Positions 55,261-64,000 of a DNA stretch of 64,000 nt are shown here, piece after piece. Every line of letters starts with the position of its first letter. Within the stretch, counting starts at the first letter, position 1. The translations under genes and the position numbers were made by a program. Origin of the DNA: Acephala macrosclerotiorum. Lineage: Eukaryota > Ascomycota > Leotiomycetes > Helotiales > Mollisiaceae. Below the pieces are notes generated by a model that saw nothing but the letters and a program-made list of their open reading frames with translations, was not told the DNA's origin and did not search any database. The stretch is taken from contig MU119488.1 of NCBI GenBank assembly GCA_014904845.1, positions 1 to 64,000 on the forward strand. The letters run 5' to 3'.

Positions 55261-57126
55261 CTTGAAAGTTGTTGTGAGGTGTTGCGTCCTCGTGGTTCTG
55301 TTATTTTCACCTCGGGTCAAGGGACCTGCTCTCAACTGCTACCTCCAAGACTTCTTTGTTATTCTTGGCATGTATAAGAAGCAGGATCACGTAAAATATG
55401 TCATTGGAAAGAAGAGTGGGCAATGGGCACAGAGAGAGAAATAAGAAGCAGGAAAAAGGGCAATGTTGAAGCTCGGCGATGTTAATAGTTTTCCCTTCCT
55501 ACATCTGATCCGCGGCTCACAAGCATAGTCATTTTCGACCTTGACCTCATGCAGGCAAGGAAGCTAGAAAGGGTCCAGGATTGGAATGGCTTTGTATGGA
55601 GTCGGGTACTGGAGCTCTCAGCGCGTGGCCAAAAAGATGTTTTAGCTCGGCGCAACGGAGGGGTCTGGGTCTAGAATCGAGGTGCAAGGCTTGAGTCGAG
55701 GTGGGATGATGGAAGCAGTGTTTTGGTATAACCCGGTTGGAAGGAGGATAGAAATGTACTTGGACTGAAGGAATATTGCCATTGTTCTGAAGGGAAAGAA
55801 CGTGGAATGTTGCATCACTTTGCTCGATTTTCATCCTCGTCGACATCAACTCTTTCTTTTGTCAGACCGATCCTCGGTGACGTTTTTCCACGGATCCCCA
55901 TTCCCCGCAAAATCACAAGCTTCATGCATGGTCGGCAGACAGCTACTTCTTCCACAGAATCCCGAAGCCGGAAAGACCCGGTTCTCAACCTCTCAAACAT
56001 ACCGAGGTTGTTTTCACGCCACTCGCTAAACTCTGCTCGGATTAGGGGAACCGTGAACGAGCAAGTGACTTGAAAAGGAGCGTTGATTACTTCGCACTCC
56101 AAGATAACCATCAACACAAGAATAACTTGGCAAAGAGAAAGATCAAGGCACTATTTGACTCGTTTCGAATTTGATTTACATGCACTACGAATCTTCGGCA
56201 TAAACTAGAAGAGAAGACAACTTGACCCGGCGTCAACGTCAACCTCACCCCATCGAATTCCACCGGTGTCGAAGCAACAAATCCCGAATCGAACAACCAT
56301 AGCCTCACTCCTCCCGCAACACTTCAATCTACCAGACGCTGACTTCGCACTTCTACTTGTTATATGCCACAGTCAACGGAAGGCAAGTGCCTTATGAAAG
56401 AATACCAGAGGAAATGAATGTAGGAGATGAATGTCGGGCAGTGCAATCTTGACTCATGATATATCTGGAAGTAGGTCGAGGCGGAGTCAAGCAGGTTGAC
56501 TAATGGTCAAAACGGCGAGAAATTGCGTGTATGTTTTTGTTTTTGTGTGCATCTCGTGAAATCCGTGTGAGCAAAACACGGATGGCGTCGGAAGAAGTGT
56601 ATTCATGGACGCATGTAGTGCTGTATTGAACGCTTGATCGCTCGAGTGTTGGATACATGATGTTTCGCTTCTTGTAGTAGGTTTGCCGATGTTTGGAAGT
56701 GCCGCTCGACTGTTTCAAGTGTTGCTCAACCGTCTAAGCACCACGATCGGGTGGAGAAGCTCGCAGATGCTGTTGAGAAGCGTTCCTCGATCGTCGGACG
56801 CTCTGCTGTAGGAAGGTCGGCATGTGCTTGCAGGGCTGAGAATCGGCACTAGGGACGGAACTCAACGCGAATCAGTTGGCACATTTGGATTTCTTTTCAA
56901 TCGACGCCATGGGAGGACCGATGACAATGTCAGTTACGATGTCTAAAGGTTACAATCAGTCTCAGACTCCGAATTACCCCAGGACGTTGTAGAGTCAATA
57001 AAGTAACCTACCTTCTTCAACCTGTGAGATTGTAGAAGCCTCTGGTTTCGAACTGCTCTCCTGCAAGATTTGCGGCACCATCTTGGAGGACTTTATTCGC
57101 AGCCCGTCTTACACGCTCTTTTAGTG
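55261..57126. other. Gene-poor stretch, no supported gene
   Basis: Only short frames (55547-55849 minus, 55802-56073 plus, 56500-56718 minus) with no motif. This is the boundary between the conserved block and the decayed right end of the window. Confidence 0.45.
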
Positions 57127-58011
57127 TCAACTCTTTCTCTCGCCGTTTCTGTCGGTGTTGTATTCCCAAGGCAACCTTGGTCTGCCTGACTGAGAAGCGA
57201 ATACGTCTACCAGCACTCCGGGATCGTCTAAGGGCTCTGTGGGTCGGAGGGATAGTAGTTGTATGGGCTCCGACTCGGACTTTGGGGTTGAAAGGGGAGC
57301 TTGCGCAATTTGTTGGAGAGCTACAAGTCTAGCTTGCGGCCCTGCACAAACGGAAGCTTCTCGTGATTTTATCGCCAACATGAGCAGCACTCGCAATGTG
57401 CAATTTGCATCATTTCCTGCAGTACGAAAGTCTGTTTGTTCGAATGGAAGTGCGGGGTCTAAAGAGAGCTTTTCCAATTCTATAGGGTCAGCTTTTGGAG
57501 GTCTTTCGAAGAGCTTATTTGCAATCCGAGCAGTGTCGAGGATCCCATGAAGGCAGCGGAGATCATTCTTCCCTTCATAGTTATGTACGCGCAGCGCCTC
57601 AACTGATCTCATTTCGTTTCGCTAATGCTTGACGAAGATGACCTTTCGTTTTTCATACGTATTGACATCCTGTGGGTTCAGACATTGCCAAGCCTCTTCG
57701 GACATATTGTAAATGAATATTCTCTCGGCAACTTCGAACCTAAAATTCTTCATAGCCCTGACCCATCGATAGTTGGTGCCAGTAACGAACTCTTGAGTCG
57801 AAATGAGAGGAGATGGTTCTTTGTGGCTCTTTTCTGGGAGGAGACCGCACGCGTCAAGAAACGCAATCCCAAACTCCGAGTTGGTCGACGTTTGGAATAC
57901 CTTCTCAATACTTTCGCATCCTTCAAAATCGATTGCCGCGAAGATGATGTCTAGAGGATTGGTGAGGACTTTCAGCCTGCTCTTTAGGACCGCGAGCAAT
58001 GGTTGTTCCAT
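57127..58011 (-). pseudogene. Gfd2/YDR514C-like RNase-H-fold (DEDDh-type) protein with in-frame TAG
   Basis: From the Met at 58011 the frame reads 'LTNPLDIIFAAIDFEG', the first Asp-x-Glu pair of the exonuclease-like domain, then 'FGIAFLDACGLL' and 'AERIFIYNMSEEAWQCLNPQ'. It ends at a TAG (57622-57624) after IFVKH. The same frame resumes immediately with 'RNEMRSVEALRVHNYEGKND', 'LRCLHGILDTARIANKLFER' and the motif TAGNDANCTLRVLLMLA, matching the 'HNAGNDA..TL.ALL' block of the fungal family. So a single in-frame stop interrupts one protein; CAG-to-TAG (C to T) is the simplest origin. The usual His before AGND appears replaced (RTAGND), so the active site may have been degraded too. Fungal members are uncharacterised nuclease-fold proteins. 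Confidence 0.65.
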
Positions 58012-58808
58012 GTTGTGGTGTGCAAATTAGGAAAGAACGAAAGAATCTGAATTCAAAATTCATGTTCAAATAGAGCCAGATTAGAGCTTCCTAGTCTAGA
58101 TCCGAATCGCAAGGCTCAAGCAATCAGCCCACATCGATGGCAGCCACATAAACCCAGCCAAAACAATAACGTAGGTAGGGACCTTCTGGGTGCCCTCCCT
58201 TCATCTACTGGCCAGAAATTAGAATTAAATAGGTATGATGCTCGCGGACAGGAATGTTCCATAAAAGGAGACGATTCTCTCTCGCTTAAAACCCAGCCCC
58301 CCTAAATTTAGCGAATTTTCAACCAAACCCTACCAACCAGGGCGCCAAAAAGAAATTGCAAAAAAGACATATAACAGTGGGTATTCGCTGGTGGTCACCC
58401 ACTCAACTACCAATCCACCGATCTGAGGCTTGTGTATTGCAGAGCGGACGGGAAGCCCAATTTTCCTCAGTCTATGATCGTATGTGGAAGTAATCACAGG
58501 TATCAAAACCTATATCGCTAGTTCTTTGGGTGCCGCTTTTTGAAAAGGTTCGCCAATTGAGAACGCAAGATTTGGCACGTGGATCCACGAAAGCCGCTGC
58601 CTAAATCATATTCAACACATCTTCTCGCGAATCTCGGTCCTCAAATTTAAGATCTTGAGCTCACGGCGATTCACACTCTTTCGTCTTCCGCAATCCAGCT
58701 TCTTGATTTCAAAAAATATACACTACTCTTCTTCACGGAATAACTACTAGCAGCACGCCGCAAGCGCTCTTAGTAGCACCCATCACATTTTTAAGACAAC
58801 CCGCAGAG
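58012..58808. other. Intergenic between divergent pseudogenes
   Basis: No ORF of note. The HET frame is open back to about 58710 but lacks an ATG there. Confidence 0.45.
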
Positions 58809-60795
58809 CCTTATCAGTACTCACCGTTACCAACACCAACTTCGATACGTGTCTTGGATATTCTTCCTCTGATAGGAGAAGATGTGTCCCTGGTTCATTG
58901 CAACTTTAAGATCATTGATCTAGACAGCCGTTCCCACTATGACGCCCTGTCGTATACCTGGGGCCTGCCATGTGCCGTGTATTCAGCCGATGAAGAGCCA
59001 CCTTCACCTGAAGAGGCAGCACAGCGAAAGTATGAGGTCCTCTGCGACGGAAGGGCTATAAAAGTTACCGCAAATTGTTTGAGTGCGCTCATAGAACTGC
59101 GCCGGCTTACATACTCCCAAAACAATAGCCTCCAACTCCTTTTTGAAACTAAGGAACGAAGAAGCATCTGGATAGACGCTATCTGCATCAACCAAGCCAA
59201 TGACCCCGACGCGCTTACTGAAAGAGCGTCTCAAGTTCGGATCATGAACAGGATCTATCGCGAAGCCAACGCCATGATCATATGGCTGGGTCCTGAAGAC
59301 AAGTTCTCACTGGATGCCATCGTCTGCCTGGAACTCCTTGCCAGCTGTCTGAACAAAGCATATGTTGTTCGACAGTACGGCATCCTCGATGAGAGCTTAT
59401 AAACTTTTGGAGGTCCCATGCCTTGGTGCCGCGCAATGGGCTTCATTATACGCCTTCCTAGCCCGTGCATAGTTTAGTAGGGCATGGATCATACAAGAGG
59501 TCGTCTGCGCGCGGAAGGCGACTATAGTCTGTGGGGGTATTCCTTTGAAATGGTCAATCCTCTCTTTTGCCGCACTTTTCCTGCAGCGAAGCCACTGGGA
59601 TGTACACATGATATCCGTGTACCACATGGAACCAGGAGGAGACTCTTTCGAGTACGAGGTAGAAGTTCAGAGAGAGGACTACGCGAGAGGAAATCCAGAG
59701 ACAGGACCACACATGGCAGAATATCTGCGTGCCATTAAGGAGTTTTTCTCTGTGCATCCAGCCCCCGGCTTCCGAGGTCATTCATTACGTAAAACACTTT
59801 CCAAAGTGGTGAATACTGCTGGGTTAATTGTGGAGATTGCAGACATGAAAATTAGGGCAGGGAACGCTGCTGATTTAGATTTGAATATGACTAGTCTAGC
59901 TTCAGCGGATTCTCAGCTGCTTACTCCAAGGCCATTGCTCAAAGTCCTCCACCAGAATTCATACGCGACCTCTGCTAGACTTGAAGATAAGATTTACGCT
60001 TTCATCGGCCTCGCTTTCGAATCAAGCTGGAAAGGCCTCTCTGTTGACTATTTGCGGTCGGTTCAAGAGACATTCGTCCAGGCGGCATAGGCGATCGTCA
60101 AGTCTTTAGGTAATCTGCGATTTTTCTCCTATGTTGAGGAGAGAACATTAGAGAGACCAACGGACTTGCCACATGGGTCCCAGAATTTAGTGCTAGAAGA
60201 TACCCCTATCCTCTCGATCAATTTGAGGAGATCTGCTCATATGCCGCCGCTAGAGGCATAGTCCAATTTCAGGACAGTTTGCCGCCCCAACCAACTGACT
60301 CTAGAAGACTCTCTATTGCGGGGATTAAATACGACAAACTCCTAGAGCTTTGTGCCTTCGATCAATATAACTTGTCGAGCATCAACTCATTCCTACACAA
60401 CATACCAGACGTAACATACGATGTACTTTGGAGGACTTTGACCGCAGATACCTATTTGCATCAGTATCCAGCCCCTGAAAATTGTGGAAAGTTGTTCTCC
60501 GGGCTAGTACGTCAACATTTAAAGCGGTCGCACTTTCTCATGTTGCTCCGCGCTAGAAGTCTACCAAATAGCTTAGAATCCTTTCAAGACGCCGACACAA
60601 TGTTTCATACCCGGTTCACAGCATGGCGGGAGTTGGAGGGCCCAGATGTGGCAAAGCACGAGATCCTCCTTGAAAACGACGGAGTTAAAGAAGCGCTTAT
60701 AGTTATTTCCAACTCCGGCATTAGACCTACTCTTAGACCACAGGATAAAATGCGAGCATTTGGAATTATCAATAAGCATTGGAACGAGCTATTTT
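58809..60795 (+). pseudogene. HET-domain (heterokaryon incompatibility-like) protein, broken and 3'-truncated
   Basis: The HET core is easy to follow: YQYSPLPTPTSIRVLDILPL, YDALSYTWG, IWIDAICINQAN, QVRIMNRIYREANAMIIWLG. It is not an intact gene. No ATG exists in frame before the domain; the frame stops at TAA 59400-59402 and resumes one base out ('KLLEVPCLGAAQWASLYAFL'); a TAG replaces the expected Trp in 'AFLARA-W-FSRAWIIQEVV'; 'ARLEDKIYAFIGLAFESSWK' and 'GLSVDYLRSVQETFVQAA' end at another TAG (60088); and a further shift near 60170 leads into 'RLSIAGIKYDKLLEL' and the frame running to about 60795. There the AT-rich block starts and the C-terminal part is missing. TGG-to-TAG is a G-to-A change as RIP would make. 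Confidence 0.8.
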
Positions 60796-63700
60796 ACGAA
60801 AGTAGTATTTTAAACTTTTATTTTAAACTTTTTAAAAAACTAATTACAAAAGTTAAAAATATTTATTTTAAGTTTTTATAAAAATTTTATAACTTTTATA
60901 AAAAAAATTTTTTTTTTAAATTATAATTAATAAAAAAAATTTAAATATTAAATTATTATAATATTTTAATTTTTATAATTATTATTATAAATTATATATT
61001 TATATAAATAAAAAATATATAAAAATTAAAAATTTTTATTTTAATATAAATTAATATTATATTTATATATAATAATATTAAATATTAAAATAATTTTATA
61101 ATTTTTATATTTTTTTTATTTATAAATAATATTTTTATATAATTATAAAAATATTAAAATTCGATTTATATTATATTTAAAATAATTTTATTAAATATTT
61201 TACGATTTATTTAATTTTAAAATATATATTACAATTTATAATTATTTATAAATTACGTTTTTATTTTAAATATTAAAAAGTTTATTAATTTATTAATATT
61301 TATTATTTAATAAAAAAAATTTAATTTAAATATTTTAAAAATTTTAATTAATTAAATAAATATAAATAATATAAATTTTTTATTTTTAATAATATTTATT
61401 TTATTAAATAAATTAAAAATTATATTTTATATTTATAAATACAATATTAATTTAATAATTACGTGCGATACTAGGCCATATCGAGACTAGCGCCGCTTGT
61501 ACTAAAGTTAAAATTATATTTTTTAATTTTTATATATTTATTAAATTTAAAATTAATAATTAATTAACGAATTATTTAATTTATTTATTTATTTCGTTTT
61601 TAATTTCTTATTAATAATAAATATTTTTAATAATTGTTTAATTAATTACGAATAATTAAATTTTTATTTAAAAAAAACTAATTTATAAAATATTTTTTTT
61701 TTAAAATAATTTACTTTTTGTAAAAAAATATTTAAATAATTAATATATTTTTAAAAAAATAAAAGATTATAAATTTTTTTTTATAAAAACGCGTTAAAAA
61801 TATTAAAAATATTAAAAACTTAAAAAAAATAATACGAAAACGATTTTAAATTTATATTTATTATATAAAATAATAACGTTTACGAAAAACGAATAAAAAA
61901 ACGCGAAAACGATTTTAAATTTATATTAATTTATTCGAATTTATATTAAAAATATATAAATATTAATAATAATATTTATTTAAATTCGAATTAAAATTTT
62001 TAATTTTTTTATTATTTATTATATAATTATTTTTTAAAATAACGAATTTATTTAAAATTAAATTTTTTAATAATAAAAATTATTAATTAATTAAAATTTT
62101 TTTTAATAAAATTAATTAATTTAATTAATAAAATAAAATATTTTAATATTAATATTTAATAATTAAAATATAATTATTTTTATAATTAGTTTTTATATTT
62201 TTTTTATTATAATTTTTTTTATAAATACGAATTTATTTAATTTATTTATTTGTAATTTTTTTAATAATAATCGAATTAATATAATAATTTATAAAATATT
62301 TTTATTAAATTATTTATAAATTTAATAAAAATTATATTAATAAAAAAAAATATAATAAAAAGTTATTATAATAAAATTAAAATATTTTTTATTAGTTTTA
62401 TAAAACGTATAAACGTATTTTATTTTAATAAAAATTTTTAAAAAAAAATCGATTTTATTATATTAATAATAATAATAAAAATTTATTTTAAAATTAAAAA
62501 AAAATTATTACGATTAATTTAATAAATATTAAATTAAAATATTTATAAATATTTTTTAATTTATTTTTTAATATAATTTTTTATTTAATTATAAATTTAA
62601 TATTTATAAAACGATTATAAAAAATCGTTTATTTAAAAAAGAAAATAAAAAAAAATAATAATTATATTAATTATATTATAATTTTTTCGTATAATATTAA
62701 TTAAATAATTTTTTTTTAAAAAAAAACTCGTTTTAAAATAAAAAATATTTTTTAATTTTAATATTTCGTATTATATTTATATTTTTTTTTATATATATAT
62801 TTTAATTTTTATTTTAATTAAATTTTTTTTTATATAAAATTAATATAAAATTTAATTTAATAATATTTTAATCGTAATAAAAAAAGTATTATAAATTGTA
62901 TTATTTTAATTTTTAATTATTTGTATATTCGTAAAAAAATCGAAAAAATATTAATTAATACGTAAATCGATAATTAAAATTAAAAAAATAATTAAATTAT
63001 AAATTTTTTTTTATTTATATTATATTTTAAAAAATCGTATTTTATATAATTAATAAATTTTTATTCGTAATATTAATCGCGTTATATAATTATTAAAAGT
63101 ATTAATAATTTAATATATTTTAAATACGATTAAATTTTTATAATATAATATTTTAATTAATTTAAAATTTATTAAAACGTAAAAATTTTTTAAAATTAAT
63201 TTATTATAATAAAAAAAATTATATTTAATATTATTATTAATAAAATCGAAAAATTAATAATAAAATAAATAAAATAAATAATAAAATTATTAAATCGATA
63301 ATTAAATATTTTAATTTATAATTTATATAATTAATTAATAATAATTAATTATATTTTTATATTTTTAAAAGTTTAATTTAAATTAAATTAATTTATTCTA
63401 TTTACGAAAATAAAATAAAATTTTATTTTAAGTTTTATTTTATTTTATTTATTTTTTTATTTTAATTATAAAATTATTCGTATTAATAAACGTTTATAAA
63501 ATTTTATTTAAATTAAATTTTATTATAATATTTATTAAATTATTATTTTTATATATTTATTATATTTTTTATAATTTTTTACGTTTGTATAATTATTTTA
63601 AAATTATAATATTAATTATAAAACGTTTTTCGTTTATTATTTTTAATTTTATTAAATAATTATATAAAAAATATAAATTTATATAAATAATAATAAAAAT

Positions 63701-64000
63701 ATTAAATAAATAAAATTATTTTATAAATTTTAAATATTAAAATATTTTTAATAATTTTTTATTTTAAAATCGTTTTTTGTTCGAATTTTATTAGTAATTA
63801 TAATTACGTATTTAATTTACAAATTTAAATTAATATTATTAATATATAAATCGTTTATAAATACGAATATTTTAATTATTTTTAAATCGATTAAAATATA
63901 ATAAATATAATATAATAAATTATTTTATTATTATTTTAATTTTTTATTTAAAATTATTACGTTTTTTTATTAAAATTTAATATTATATAATAATTAATAA
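60796..64000. repeat. Extremely AT-rich block, RIP-saturated repeat or AT-isochore
   Basis: From about 60800 to the end of the window the sequence is almost only A and T, with a sharp left edge inside the HET pseudogene. No ORF of meaning survives. The few C and G left are nearly all in CG dinucleotides: in 61861-61920, for example, all six C are followed by G. This fits heavy C-to-T mutation on both strands that spared CpG. One exception is a GC-richer island at 61461-61509. The original element cannot be identified. It could be a subtelomeric, centromeric or transposon-derived isochore. Confidence 0.85.

Noticed and set aside
58854..59402. Intact short HET-only protein
   Set aside because: No ATG in frame before the domain, and homologous coding sequence continues after the stop in another frame, so it is part of a broken longer gene.
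1..64000. CRISPR arrays, bacterial operons, tRNA or rRNA genes
   Set aside because: No regularly spaced repeats, no ribosome binding sites, and no cloverleaf or rRNA-like sequence was found by reading; the genome is plainly eukaryotic.

Overview
This is nuclear DNA of a filamentous ascomycete. The evidence is short GT-AG introns of about 43-140 bp with CTGAC/CTAAC-like branch sites, fungus-specific families (HET, SAT4/PTH11-like receptor, bZIP-DUF3425, GPI-anchored Ser/Ala-rich protein, Zrt3-type zinc transporter), and an extremely AT-rich block that looks like saturated repeat-induced point mutation (RIP). A helotialean leotiomycete is my guess; the sequence does not prove it. No rRNA, tRNA, CRISPR or bacterial-type operon was found.

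Layout. 1-13.4 kb is accessory and decayed: a HET C-terminal remnant abutting a frameshifted secreted repeat protein, one intact receptor gene, a retroelement-like relic, and a multi-stop membrane-protein pseudogene. 13.4-16.6 kb holds a divergent pair, a bZIP-DUF3425 regulator and a frameshifted short-chain dehydrogenase. 17.5-55.3 kb is mostly conserved and intact: Zrt3-like zinc transporter, an unknown protein, an L-type lectin cargo receptor, TIM13, a PHD-finger protein, NSRP1 and NFKBIL1 head-to-head, PKA catalytic subunit, a GPI-anchored protein, SIN1/AVO1 and a PRCC-like protein head-to-head, a protein with a GC-AG intron, microsomal GST, DNA polymerase X (POL4), TFIIE-alpha, PUS1, MED22, twinfilin and the succinate/fumarate carrier. 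Two TA-flanked short inverted-repeat elements (MITE-like) lie at 32.9-33.7 kb. 55.3-64 kb is accessory again: a Gfd2/YDR514C-like gene with an in-frame TAG, a broken HET gene, then about 3.2 kb of almost pure A/T in which the few remaining C and G are nearly all in CpG.

The conserved block serves core functions (transcription initiation and Mediator, splicing, tRNA modification, DNA repair, TORC2 and PKA signalling, mitochondrial import and transport, secretory sorting). Several genes share divergent promoters of 0.2-0.5 kb. Exon joins below were worked out by hand from reading frame and splice consensus.

Most interesting observations: (1) all three introns of the PHD-finger gene share a hairpin-forming AATGTCCC/GGGACATT module that also occurs upstream and in its last exon, suggesting introner-like elements; (2) an array of six psi-K-x-E (SUMO-consensus) motifs inside the PUS1 catalytic region; (3) the CpG-sparing AT block with a short GC-rich island; (4) two related MITE-like elements; (5) two apparent GC-AG introns.
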